Part shown: piece after piece, positions 1 to 6,773 of the stretch
Layout of the letters: every line of letters begins with the position of its first letter
Position numbering within the stretch: the first letter of the stretch is position 1
Origin: an uncultured Bacilli bacterium
Lineage (GTDB): Bacteria > Bacillota_I > Bacilli_A > RF39 > UBA660
NCBI GenBank assembly: GCA_947632685.1
Contig: CANRQD010000034.1
Location: 1-11,784, forward strand
Length of the DNA: 11,784 bases
Direction of reading: 5' to 3'
Translations under genes and position numbers: made by a program
Notes under the pieces: model-generated
What the model saw: only the letters and a program-made list of their open reading frames with translations
Told to the model about the DNA's origin: nothing
Databases searched by the model: none

Positions 1-448
1 CAAAAATTGTTATAATGCTGGTTCAATTATTAATGGATGGGAGATAGGAGGAATAGTTGGAGGATTAGCAGGTTCAGTTATTAATACATATAATTTAGGT
101 GAAGTATCAGGCACAAATTCAGGTGGTATAGTAGGGCAATTACATAATAGAGGTTTAATAAAAGATTCATATAGTTCTGGTACTAGTGGTTGTGGAATAG
201 TTGCAAGTATTACTGATAGTAATAATCAAAAACTCGAAAATAATCATTATTTAAAAGAAAAGGCTACTTATGGAATATGTGGATCTAATAATAGTAATTA
301 TGAGCGAAATTCATCTCCAAATGGTGCTTCTTTCTTAGAACAAAGTCAAATGCCAAGTGTATTGTCTATAATAAGTGGAGATAATGCATTTATAGTTGAT
401 ACTAATAAAAACAATGGAAATCCAATATTAAAATGGGAAAGTAAATAA
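1..448 (+). CDS. GLUG-repeat-like surface protein, C-terminal part (5' end outside window)
   Basis: An open frame enters from the left edge (codons begin at base 2) and ends at TAA 446-448, giving the last 148 residues; the start lies outside. The first 68 residues hold about three imperfect repeats of 23-27 residues. Each has a (C/S/T)YNxG-type turn (Tyr at local residues 4, 30 and 57) and a GGIVG-like strand (local residues 16-20 and 41-45, with the weaker CGIVA at 64-68). Asn, Gly and Ser dominate. This resembles the GLUG motif of large secreted or surface adhesin-like proteins of gut Bacillota, where stacked repeats build a beta-solenoid. The remaining 80 residues are a non-repetitive cap ending in a Trp-containing tail with no LPXTG motif or membrane anchor, so any anchoring would lie upstream. 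The GLUG assignment is by motif appearance; the ligand is unknown. Confidence 0.75.
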   Translation, partial: KNCYNAGSIINGWEIGGIVGGLAGSVINTYNLGEVSGTNSGGIVGQLHNRGLIKDSYSSGTSGCGIVASITDSNNQKLENNHYLKEKATYGICGSNNSNYERNSSPNGASFLEQSQMPSVLSIISGDNAFIVDTNKNNGNPILKWESK

Positions 449-455
449 AAATAAA

Positions 456-468
456 TTGTAAGAATACA
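456..468 (+). repeat. Direct repeat copy 1 (TTGTAAGARTACA)
   Basis: TTGTAAGAATACA lies just after the GLUG-type gene. It recurs with one mismatch at 526-538, 70 bases downstream (start to start). The flanks are only loosely similar. It could be a degenerate repeat or a pair of protein-binding sites. In DNA this A+T-rich, chance is also possible. Confidence 0.35.
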
Positions 469-525
469 GCATAAATATAGTATAAATAATATTATTCTAT
501 TTAAGGTATTGGTTAACTTGATATG

Positions 526-538
526 TTGTAAGAGTACA
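526..538 (+). repeat. Direct repeat copy 2 (TTGTAAGARTACA)
   Basis: TTGTAAGAGTACA matches copy 1 at 12 of 13 positions. It lies about 100 bases upstream of the -35 box of the rpsP promoter. Function is unknown. Confidence 0.35.
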
Positions 539-636
539 TGATATGAAATTTAGATATATTTAGTATTTTACTTGTTACTAATATTAATTAAATAAGCCTA
601 ATATTTATTATTAATTATACTGTTATAAAAAAAAGG

Positions 637-665
637 TTGACACATACAATATTATTAGTTATAAT
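637..665 (+). promoter_or_regulatory. Sigma-A-type promoter for rpsP-khpA
   Basis: The -35 box TTGACA (637-642) and -10 box TATAAT (660-665) both match the vegetative consensus exactly, with the ideal 17-base spacer. Transcription would begin near 672, leaving a leader of about 20 bases that is mostly the purine-rich ribosome binding site before ATG 693. A 6-bp-arm inverted repeat, AGTTAT-AATTA-ATAACT (657-673), covers the -10 box and likely start site; it may be an operator or chance. A constitutively strong promoter is expected for a ribosomal protein gene. Confidence 0.85.
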
Positions 666-692
666 TAATAACTGAAGGAAAGGAAGGTATAT

Positions 693-968
693 ATGGCAGT
701 AAAATTAAGATTAACAAGAATGGGTGCTAAAAAACATCCAACATATAGAATTGTTGCAACTGATTCAAGAAGACCTAGAGATGGACAATATTTAGAATTA
801 ATAGGAACTTATAGTCCAGTAGGAAAAAGTGAAGTAAAAATCAATAAGGAAATAGCATTAAAATGGTTAAATAATGGTGCTATTCCTACTGATACAGTTA
901 AAAACTTATTTAGTAAAGCAGGAATCATGAAAAAATTTGCTGAAGCAAAAGATAAGAAGGCTAAATAA
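693..968 (+). CDS. rpsP: 30S ribosomal protein S16
   Basis: The 91-residue protein has the typical S16 length and opening (MAVKLRLTRMGAKKHPTYRI), followed by the conserved RDGxxxExxGxYxP stretch near residues 30-42 and the ALKWLxxGAxPTDTVxxL segment near residues 55-72. The C-terminus is a short Lys/Ala-rich tail. S16 binds 16S rRNA in the body of the 30S subunit and is needed for its assembly. The start is fixed by a purine-rich AAGGAAAGGAAGG ribosome binding site 5-18 bases upstream. It is the first gene of a two-gene operon: khpA starts 2 bases after its stop codon. In most Bacillota rpsP-khpA continues into rimM-trmD-rplS; those genes do not follow here. Confidence 0.97.
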   Translation: MAVKLRLTRMGAKKHPTYRIVATDSRRPRDGQYLELIGTYSPVGKSEVKINKEIALKWLNNGAIPTDTVKNLFSKAGIMKKFAEAKDKKAK

Positions 969-969
969 T

Positions 970-1218
970 ATGGATTTAGTAAGTCTAACAGAAAAGATTG
1001 TTAAATCACTTGTTTTAGATGAAGAAAGTGTTAGTGTTAAAGAATTCCCCACAGATGAAGAAAATGTTATTTTAATACAAGTAATGGTTTCAGAAGATGA
1101 TATGGGTAGAGTAATTGGTAAAGCAGGTAAAACTGCTAATGCAATTAGAACACTAGTTCAAGCAAGCAGTAGTCTAAAAGAAAATAAATATGTAAAAATA
1201 GACATTGATAAGTTTTAA
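970..1218 (+). CDS. khpA: KH-domain RNA-binding protein KhpA
   Basis: This 82-residue protein is a single KH domain. It shows the RNA-binding GxxG loop (GKAG, residues 50-53) inside MGRVIGKAGKTANAIRTLV, preceded by acidic strand segments and followed by a short strand ending VKIDIDKF. KhpA pairs with KhpB/EloR in Gram-positive bacteria and acts as a small RNA chaperone linked to cell elongation and division. The frame is open back to an ATG at 937 inside rpsP, but ATG 970 is preferred: it has AGAAGG at 955-960 with ordinary spacing, gives the usual family length, and starts 2 bases after the rpsP stop. The rpsP-khpA order is a widespread pairing. The stop codon overlaps the base of the terminator stem, so transcription probably ends here. 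Confidence 0.93.
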   Translation: MDLVSLTEKIVKSLVLDEESVSVKEFPTDEENVILIQVMVSEDDMGRVIGKAGKTANAIRTLVQASSSLKENKYVKIDIDKF

Positions 1219-1239
1219 GCAACTATTGTTGCTTTTTTT
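1217..1239 (+). terminator. Rho-independent terminator after khpA
   Basis: GCAAC (1219-1223) pairs with GTTGC (1228-1232) around a TATT tetraloop. AA (1217-1218) can extend the stem against the first Ts, and seven Ts follow (1233-1239). It directly abuts the khpA stop codon and separates rpsP-khpA from cdsA. Confidence 0.9.
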
Positions 1240-1240
1240 C

Positions 1241-1269
1241 TTGTAGAAAAACTAATTTAGTATTATACT
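1241..1269 (+). promoter_or_regulatory. Promoter for cdsA-rseP-membrane protein operon
   Basis: The -35-like TTGTAG (1241-1246) and -10 TATACT (1264-1269) are separated by 17 bases, immediately after the khpA terminator. The predicted start near 1276 leaves a leader of about 20 bases holding GGAGG (1286-1290) before ATG 1297. The -10 box is embedded in a long palindrome, listed separately. Confidence 0.7.
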
Positions 1270-1273
1270 AAAT
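1255..1273. promoter_or_regulatory. Operator-like palindrome over the cdsA -10 box
   Basis: ATTTAGTATTATACTAAAT is a perfect inverted repeat with 9-bp arms around a single central T. It covers the whole -10 element, so a bound dimeric repressor would block RNA polymerase. The inner half-sites TTAGTA/TACTAA resemble, from memory, half-sites of the lipid-synthesis repressor FapR, but the gap between them is 3 bases, shorter than in the FapR sites I recall. The regulator is therefore unassigned. With a 1-base loop it is a poor RNA hairpin, so it is not a terminator. Confidence 0.5.
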
Positions 1274-1296
1274 ATAGTTAGAATTGGAGGTTTTCT

Positions 1297-2094
1297 ATGA
1301 AAAGAATAATTAGCGCAATTATTATGTTAATTGTATTTGTACCACTTTTAATAATAGGTGGAAAACCATTTGCAATATTAATGTCACTATTAGCAGTTTT
1401 AGGCTTATATGAGTTGTTAAATATGAGAGAAACTAAGAAAAAGTTTCCATTTTTAATGAAGGTTTTTGCATATATCTTAGTTTTGTTTTTCTCACTTAAT
1501 AATTTTACATCAATTGAATTTCAATATAACCTAGATTATAGAGTAATGTCATTTATAATATTTGTATTTTTATTACCTATGGTATTTATTAATGATAGTA
1601 AAAAATATAATATAAATGATGCTTTATTTTTAGTAGGATCAACTTTATTTATTGGTTTAAGCTTTAATTTAATAATTATTACACGTAATTATGACATATT
1701 ATATATTGTATACTTATTAATAATTACAATACTTACAGATACATTTGCTTTAATTACGGGTAAATTAATTGGAAAACATAAATTAGCACCAATAATTTCT
1801 CCTAATAAAACATATGAAGGATTATTTGGAGGATTAATTATAGGAGTAGTATCTTCTGTTGTATTTTATCATGTAGCTATAAATGGTAGTTTACCGCTTT
1901 CTATATTGATATTAATTACAACTGCTTTAGCAGTAATTGGTCAATTAGGAGATTTAGTATTTTCTGCAATAAAAAGATATTATGGAGCTAAGGACTTTTC
2001 TGATTTAATTCCCGGACATGGTGGAATTTTAGATAGACTTGATAGTATAATATTTGTTGTTTTAGCATCAATATTATTTTTAGGTATTTTATAG
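1297..2094 (+). CDS. cdsA: Phosphatidate cytidylyltransferase (CDP-diglyceride synthase)
   Basis: CdsA makes CDP-diacylglycerol from phosphatidic acid and CTP, the branch-point precursor of phosphatidylglycerol and cardiolipin. At 265 residues it has normal family length. The CDS signature is complete at residues 223-249: Ser223, Lys226-Arg227, Lys232-Asp233, the HGG at 241-243 and the Asp246-Arg247-Leu-Asp249 ending. The upstream conserved SPNKTYEG (168-175) and a Thr-Asp-Thr segment (147-149) are also present. About eight hydrophobic spans indicate an integral membrane enzyme. ATG 1297 follows GGAGG by six bases. It leads an apparent operon with rseP (9 bases downstream). In many Bacillota the order is uppS-cdsA-dxr-rseP; neither uppS nor dxr is beside it here. 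Expression may be controlled by the palindrome in its promoter. Confidence 0.96.
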   Translation: MKRIISAIIMLIVFVPLLIIGGKPFAILMSLLAVLGLYELLNMRETKKKFPFLMKVFAYILVLFFSLNNFTSIEFQYNLDYRVMSFIIFVFLLPMVFINDSKKYNINDALFLVGSTLFIGLSFNLIIITRNYDILYIVYLLIITILTDTFALITGKLIGKHKLAPIISPNKTYEGLFGGLIIGVVSSVVFYHVAINGSLPLSILILITTALAVIGQLGDLVFSAIKRYYGAKDFSDLIPGHGGILDRLDSIIFVVLASILFLGIL

Positions 2095-2103
2095 GAGGAA
2101 GTT

Positions 2104-3141
2104 ATGACATTAATTATTTTTATACTTGTATTAGGTACAATTATATTTGTCCATGAATTAGGACATTTTATCTTTGCTAAATTAATGGGTGTTTACGTAT
2201 ATGAATTTTCATTAGGTATGGGTCCTAGACTTCTTCATAAAAAAGGTAAAGAAACAGAATATTGCTTAAGATTAATTCCAATTGGTGGTTTTTGTTCAAT
2301 GGCTGGGGAAGAAATTGATGAAGAAGAAATAAAAGTTCCAAAAAGTAAAAGACTTCAAGCTAAAAAACCTTGGCAAAGATTTTTAATAATGTTTTTTGGA
2401 CCAGGATTTAACTTTATTTTTGCAATATTAATTTTATTTTTTGTAGCATTATTTTGTGGAAGTTATAGTTATGATCCATTAGTTTCAAGTGTTAATAATA
2501 ATTATCCTGCAAAAATAGCAGGTATAGAAAAAGGAGATAAAATTCTTGAAATTAATGGTAAAAAAGTAAAAACTACTGATGATGCAACCTTATATTTTAC
2601 TCTTAATGCTAAAAATAAGGCTATTCCAATTAAAGTTGAAAAGAAAAATAATGATATAAAGGAATATAAAGTAAAACCAAAGAAAGAAACTAAAGATGGC
2701 ACAACTAGTTATAAATTTGGGATAACTATAAAAGGTAAAAAACAATATGGAATTATTAATTCATTGAAATATACTGTAGTAAAAACAGGTTCTTTATTTA
2801 AACAAATGTGGATTACAGTAGTAAGTTTATTTACTGGAGGAGTTAGTGTAAAGCAATTATCTGGACCAGTAGGTATTTATTCTATAGTAGGAGAACAGAG
2901 TAAAGCTGGATTATCTAGTATCTTATATTTAATGGCATTTTTAAGTATAAATGTAGGCTTTTTAAATCTAATACCATTACCTGCGTTTGATGGAGGACAT
3001 ATCCTATTTATAATTATTGAAAAAATAAAAGGTTCTCCAGTATCTCCAAGAATAGAAAATATGATTCATACAGTCGGTTTATTTTTATTGATGTTATTAA
3101 TGATATATATAACATTTAATGATGTATTAAGATTATTTTAG
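2104..3141 (+). CDS. rseP: RseP/RasP site-2 intramembrane zinc metalloprotease
   Basis: This 345-residue multi-pass membrane protein has the zinc-binding HExxH motif in the first membrane span (HELGH, residues 17-21). The distal NxxPxPxxDGGH segment is at 288-299, with Asp296 as the third metal ligand. Between them are a second span near 92-118 and a single PDZ-like region, roughly residues 128-205, containing AGIEKGDKILEINGKKV. S2P enzymes of this type cut membrane-embedded anti-sigma factors and signal-peptide remnants within the membrane. The start is fixed by AGGAGG (2093-2098), which overlaps the cdsA stop codon TAG. Its pairing with cdsA is a classic conserved arrangement, although dxr, often between them, is missing. 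No catalytic residue appears lost. Confidence 0.96.
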   Translation: MTLIIFILVLGTIIFVHELGHFIFAKLMGVYVYEFSLGMGPRLLHKKGKETEYCLRLIPIGGFCSMAGEEIDEEEIKVPKSKRLQAKKPWQRFLIMFFGPGFNFIFAILILFFVALFCGSYSYDPLVSSVNNNYPAKIAGIEKGDKILEINGKKVKTTDDATLYFTLNAKNKAIPIKVEKKNNDIKEYKVKPKKETKDGTTSYKFGITIKGKKQYGIINSLKYTVVKTGSLFKQMWITVVSLFTGGVSVKQLSGPVGIYSIVGEQSKAGLSSILYLMAFLSINVGFLNLIPLPAFDGGHILFIIIEKIKGSPVSPRIENMIHTVGLFLLMLLMIYITFNDVLRLF

Positions 3142-3158
3142 AACAAGGGGAGAAGTAT

Positions 3159-4325
3159 ATGAATAAAATAATAGAAAGATTATTATTAATATTTTTATTA
3201 CTTCAACCATTTTTAGATGCCATTGCAACAACTAAACTAAATACTATAAACATTATAATTAGAGGTCTATTTTTAATATTTATAGTTATAAATATATTTA
3301 TAAATAAAAATAATTTTAAAATACTAATTTCTTTAATACTAATTTTTTTGATTACATTTAGTATAAATATATATCTTGGTAGAGGATTAATAAATTCTCT
3401 TTCTAGTTTAATGAAATTATATTATATTCCTATTACAATTATATTTTTCATAGATATTAGAAATAATATAACAGATAAGCATCTTACTTATGTATTGTTT
3501 ATATATCTTATATTATTCTTATTATCTTATATATTTGGATTTGGTAATAATATATATAAAGCAGCAGTTGGTAAGAGTGGTTTTAAGGGTGTTTTTAATT
3601 CTGTAAATGAAATAAGCGCTATTATAATTGGATTATTGCCTATATGTTTAAATTATTTAAAAGAAAAAAAGAATATTATATTATCAATAATCTTAATATT
3701 ATTTGTATTTTTAGTGGCATTACTTACAGGTACTAAAGTATTAACTATAGGTTTATTAATAACTATGATATTTATATATTATAAAGATGTGAGAAATAGA
3801 ATTAAAAATATGTCAACTTTAAAAAAAATAATATCAATAATAATATTATTATTATTAGTTATATGTAGTATCTATTTATTAACATATACAAGATTTTATA
3901 AAAATATGGTAGTTCAACAAAAGTTCTTTAAAGTATATGATATATTATCTTTAGAGTTTATAAATAAAATTATATTTAATGATAGATTAGCCTTTTTAAA
4001 AGATAATTTTATATTTTATATTTCCCAAAATATTATAAATATATTATTTGGTATAGGCTATAATAACATTATTATAAAATTGGTAGAAATAGATATATTT
4101 GATATTTTATTTCGATTTGGTATTTTAGGTTTAATTAGTTTTATTATACCTATTATCTATGTAATTAAAAAATTAAGAATAAATAATATATATGTATATA
4201 GTTTAATATTATTAGTATTAATTTCATTAACTTCAGGACATGTTTTATTAAGTCCTAATGTTTCTATATATTTTTCTTATATTATCTTAATAGCAAATAA
4301 TAAATTAAAAGAGAAAAGTAGTTAA
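3159..4325 (+). CDS. O-antigen ligase/polymerase-like polytopic membrane protein
   Basis: This 388-residue, very hydrophobic protein has about 10-12 predicted membrane spans and one larger non-hydrophobic loop near residues 245-290. Several features fit the O-antigen ligase/Wzy superfamily: the LLQPFLDAI opening, KGVFNSVNEISA (143-154) before a membrane span, TGTK (190-193), FGIGYNN (297-303), an acidic ExDxxDxLFRFGILG segment (310-324), and a late conserved-looking His361 beside LLSPNVS. Such proteins join or polymerise lipid-linked glycans on the outer face of the membrane. In a Gram-positive-type cell the product would be a surface polysaccharide or teichoic-acid-like polymer, not lipopolysaccharide. 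GGGGAG (3147-3152) precedes ATG 3159, 17 bases after rseP. No glycosyltransferase or flippase genes are nearby, so the substrate is unknown. Confidence 0.7.
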   Translation: MNKIIERLLLIFLLLQPFLDAIATTKLNTINIIIRGLFLIFIVINIFINKNNFKILISLILIFLITFSINIYLGRGLINSLSSLMKLYYIPITIIFFIDIRNNITDKHLTYVLFIYLILFLLSYIFGFGNNIYKAAVGKSGFKGVFNSVNEISAIIIGLLPICLNYLKEKKNIILSIILILFVFLVALLTGTKVLTIGLLITMIFIYYKDVRNRIKNMSTLKKIISIIILLLLVICSIYLLTYTRFYKNMVVQQKFFKVYDILSLEFINKIIFNDRLAFLKDNFIFYISQNIINILFGIGYNNIIIKLVEIDIFDILFRFGILGLISFIIPIIYVIKKLRINNIYVYSLILLVLISLTSGHVLLSPNVSIYFSYIILIANNKLKEKSS

Positions 4326-4339
4326 GGAAACTACTTTTT
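4314..4339 (+). terminator. Rho-independent terminator after the membrane protein gene
   Basis: AAAAGTAGTT (4314-4323) pairs perfectly with AACTACTTTT (4329-4338) around an AAGGA loop. The stop codon of the preceding gene lies at the loop boundary. The U-tract forms part of the stem and continues one base beyond it. The A-run on the other side makes it potentially bidirectional. The GC content of the stem is low. Confidence 0.7.
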
Positions 4340-4341
4340 GT

Positions 4342-4352
4342 TATGCTATAAT
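4342..4352 (+). promoter_or_regulatory. Extended -10 promoter for priA
   Basis: TATGCTATAAT matches the extended -10 form TRTGnTATAAT, with TATAAT at 4347-4352. No good -35 box sits at the expected distance, where the terminator stem lies, as is typical of extended -10 promoters. Initiation near 4359 would place the start of the transcript at the AGGAGGTGAT ribosome binding site. Confidence 0.7.
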
Positions 4353-4371
4353 ATAGATAGGAGGTGATACT

Positions 4372-6531
4372 TTGATAGTTGGAGTTTTAGTAGAATTAGC
4401 AAATAAAACATTAGATAGAATATTTGATTATAAAGTTGATGATAATATAAAAAATGATATTAAAATAGGTATCAGAGTAGAAGTTCCTTTTGGTAAACAA
4501 ACTTTAGAAGGATTTGTTTTACATATAAAAGATTATAGTGATGTTGATAATTTAAAAAGTGTTATAAGAGTAATAGATTCTGATGTAGTTTTAAATAAAG
4601 AATTAATTGAATTAGGGAAGGTAATGAAAGAGAATACTTTAGCAACTCTTATTAGTTGTTATCAAGTAATGTTACCACGAGCATTAAAAGCTAAGAAGAA
4701 AAATAATATAACTAAAAAATATGATACATATTACAAATTAGTTAAAAATATAGATTATAAATTTAATTTATCACAACAAAAAATTATAGATTGTTTTAAT
4801 AATAATCCTTTAGTAAAGAGAGATGAATTATTAAAGATATCTCCATCTAGTTTAAAAACACTTGTTAATAAAAAAATTTTAGTAGAGGAAAAAATTGAGC
4901 ATTATAGAATAGAGTATAATAAGAAAAATAGTAATATAAAAGTTTTAACTCCTACTCAGGAAAAAGTAGTAGAAGAAGTTAATTTAAATAGAAGTGATGT
5001 TTATTTATTACATGGTGTTACTGGTAGTGGTAAAACAGAGGTGTATATTAAACTTATATCTAAAGTTATTTCGAATGGAAAAACGGCAATTATGTTAGTG
5101 CCAGAAATATCTTTGACACCACAAATGATTAGTCGTTTTTCAGAGGTATTTGGTAGTAGAATTGCCGCTATTCATTCAGCTTTATCCGAAGGGGAAAAAT
5201 ATGATGAGTGGCGAAGAATAAATAGGGGTGAGGCAGATATTGTAATAGGTGCTAGAAGTGCTATTTTTGCACCACTTAATAATTTAGGAATAATAATTAT
5301 TGATGAAGAACATAGTGATTCATATAAGCAAGATACAAATCCAAGATACAATGCAAAAGATATTGCAATTGTAAGGAGTAAAACTAATAATTGTCCTGTT
5401 GTTATGGGAAGTGCAACGCCATCACTTGAGGCCTTTGCAAGAGCTAAAAAAGGTGTTTATAAACTATTAAGTATGCCTAATAGAATTAATGGTAAAGATT
5501 TGCCTGATGTAACATTGATAGATATGAATATTGAAGCTAAAAAAAGTAAATTACATATTTCGACACCTCTTTTAAATTCTATAAAAGAGGTGATTGATAA
5601 TAATAATCAGGTCATATTATTACTAAATAGACGTGGGTATTCGTCATTTGTAACTTGTAAAAATTGTGGATATACTTTTAAATGTCCAAATTGTGATATT
5701 ACATTAACTTACCATAAAACATCAAATACATTGAGATGTCATTATTGTGGCTATGGAACGAAGGTTTATAAAGAATGTCCAGAGTGTCATGAAGAAGCAG
5801 TTTCAAATTTAGGAGTTGGAACAGAAAAAATAGAAGAAGAATTAAAAGAATTAGTTCCTAATGCTAAGGTACTTAGGATGGATTTTGATACTACTAGTAG
5901 AAAAGGTATGCATGAGAAGATGATATCATCATTTAAAAAACATGAATATGATATCTTACTAGGAACTCAAATAGTAGCCAAAGGATTAGATTTTGAAAAT
6001 GTTACATTAGTTGGTGTTATTAATGCTGATACATCACTTAATATTCCAGACTTTAGAAGTAGTGAAAATACGTTTTCCCTTCTTTCTCAAGTATCAGGTA
6101 GAAGTGGTAGAAGTAATAAAAAAGGAAATGTAATAATACAAACCTTTAATCCTGAGCATTATGCAATAAAATATACTAAAACTCATGATTATATAGGTTT
6201 TTATAATCATGAAATGACAATCAGAAAAGCGTTAAAATATCCACCATATTATTATATATGTTACTTAAAAATAAGTAGTAAAGACTATGATATTGCAAGT
6301 ATAGAAGCTAATAAAATTAAAAAAAGTTTAGAAAGAAATCTTAAAAATACTATCATACTTGGACCATCTGTTGCAAATATATTTAAAATGAATAATATAT
6401 ATAGATATGGAATTATATTAAAATATAAATATGAAGAAAACTTATATAAAACATTAAATATATTAGTAGAGCACTATAGAAATAATAATAAAGTAAATAT
6501 AGATATAGATTTTAATCCAAATCATTTTTAG
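4372..6531 (+). CDS. priA: Primosomal protein N' (replication restart helicase PriA)
   Basis: PriA is a 3'-to-5' superfamily 2 helicase that recognises abandoned replication forks and reloads the replisome. The 719-residue product is slightly short for the family. The N-terminal DNA-binding region (about 1-105) is followed by Walker A GVTGSGKT (215-222), the DEEH box (311-314) and a GSATPS motif (346-351). Eight Cys form the two-zinc module: 429, 432, 438, 441, 456, 459, 469 and 472. Late helicase motifs include GTQIVAKGLD (531-540) and QVSGRSGR (573-580). The start is TTG 4372, supported by a full-consensus AGGAGGTGAT (4359-4368) at good spacing and by the family's usual N-terminus directly after it. 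It heads the block that in Bacillota usually continues def-fmt-rsmB; here def does not follow. Confidence 0.97.
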   Translation: MIVGVLVELANKTLDRIFDYKVDDNIKNDIKIGIRVEVPFGKQTLEGFVLHIKDYSDVDNLKSVIRVIDSDVVLNKELIELGKVMKENTLATLISCYQVMLPRALKAKKKNNITKKYDTYYKLVKNIDYKFNLSQQKIIDCFNNNPLVKRDELLKISPSSLKTLVNKKILVEEKIEHYRIEYNKKNSNIKVLTPTQEKVVEEVNLNRSDVYLLHGVTGSGKTEVYIKLISKVISNGKTAIMLVPEISLTPQMISRFSEVFGSRIAAIHSALSEGEKYDEWRRINRGEADIVIGARSAIFAPLNNLGIIIIDEEHSDSYKQDTNPRYNAKDIAIVRSKTNNCPVVMGSATPSLEAFARAKKGVYKLLSMPNRINGKDLPDVTLIDMNIEAKKSKLHISTPLLNSIKEVIDNNNQVILLLNRRGYSSFVTCKNCGYTFKCPNCDITLTYHKTSNTLRCHYCGYGTKVYKECPECHEEAVSNLGVGTEKIEEELKELVPNAKVLRMDFDTTSRKGMHEKMISSFKKHEYDILLGTQIVAKGLDFENVTLVGVINADTSLNIPDFRSSENTFSLLSQVSGRSGRSNKKGNVIIQTFNPEHYAIKYTKTHDYIGFYNHEMTIRKALKYPPYYYICYLKISSKDYDIASIEANKIKKSLERNLKNTIILGPSVANIFKMNNIYRYGIILKYKYEENLYKTLNILVEHYRNNNKVNIDIDFNPNHF

Positions 6532-6536
6532 AGTCA

Positions 6537-6565
6537 TTTACATATAATCTATTTTATTATATAAT
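6537..6565 (+). promoter_or_regulatory. Promoter upstream of the 59-aa gene
   Basis: TTTACA (6537-6542) and a consensus TATAAT (6560-6565) are spaced by 17 bases, starting just after the priA stop codon. Initiation near 6572 would leave only about 11 bases before ATG 6583. Other TATAAT strings at 6543-6548 and 6566-6571 make the exact start uncertain. No terminator is visible after priA, so read-through is also likely. Confidence 0.65.
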
Positions 6566-6582
6566 TATAATAAGAGGTAGAT

Positions 6583-6762
6583 ATGAAACATAATAAATTT
6601 TTTAATGAAAACATGGATGATGAACCAACAAAAAATATAAGTAGGACAAATAAAACTAATGATAGTAATAATATATTATCATATATAATTCTTATAGTTT
6701 TAGGAATAGTTTCTATAATTGGGGTTATATATTATGCATTAGAATATTTTTCTACTAAATAA
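6583..6762 (+). CDS. Small single-pass membrane protein (59 aa), function unknown
   Basis: This short reading frame begins at ATG 6583 after AAGAGG (6572-6577) and ends at TAA 6760-6762. The first 30 residues are polar, rich in Asn, Lys and Asp, and probably disordered. Residues 31-52 form one strongly hydrophobic span (Ile/Leu/Val/Gly with two Tyr), and a seven-residue tail follows. There is no signal-peptidase or lipobox pattern, so it is probably an N-in single-pass protein. A promoter directly upstream, a ribosome binding site and tight spacing to the next gene (11 bases) support it as real. The gene lies where def is expected. Sharing a transcript with the tail-anchored protein at 6774-7955 suggests joint action at the membrane, which is inference. 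I do not recognise the family. Confidence 0.7.
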   Translation: MKHNKFFNENMDDEPTKNISRTNKTNDSNNILSYIILIVLGIVSIIGVIYYALEYFSTK

Positions 6763-6773
6763 GGTGGGATTAT

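Noticed and set aside
485..496. Palindrome AATAATATTATT after the GLUG-type gene as a terminator
   Set aside because: It has no GC pairs, no loop space and no following T-run, and is compatible with chance in A+T-rich sequence.
456..538. The two 13-bp repeats as part of a CRISPR array
   Set aside because: There are only two short, non-palindromic copies 70 bases apart, with no further units and no cas gene in the window.
937..969. An earlier in-frame ATG at 937 that would extend KhpA by 11 residues into rpsP
   Set aside because: The extra residues are basic and not part of the KH domain. ATG 970 has a proper ribosome binding site and gives the normal family length.
2502..2702. Reverse-strand open frame inside rseP
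   Set aside because: It is a low-complexity Phe/Ser/Leu-rich shadow of the coding strand, lies opposite a well-supported gene, and shows no recognisable motif.
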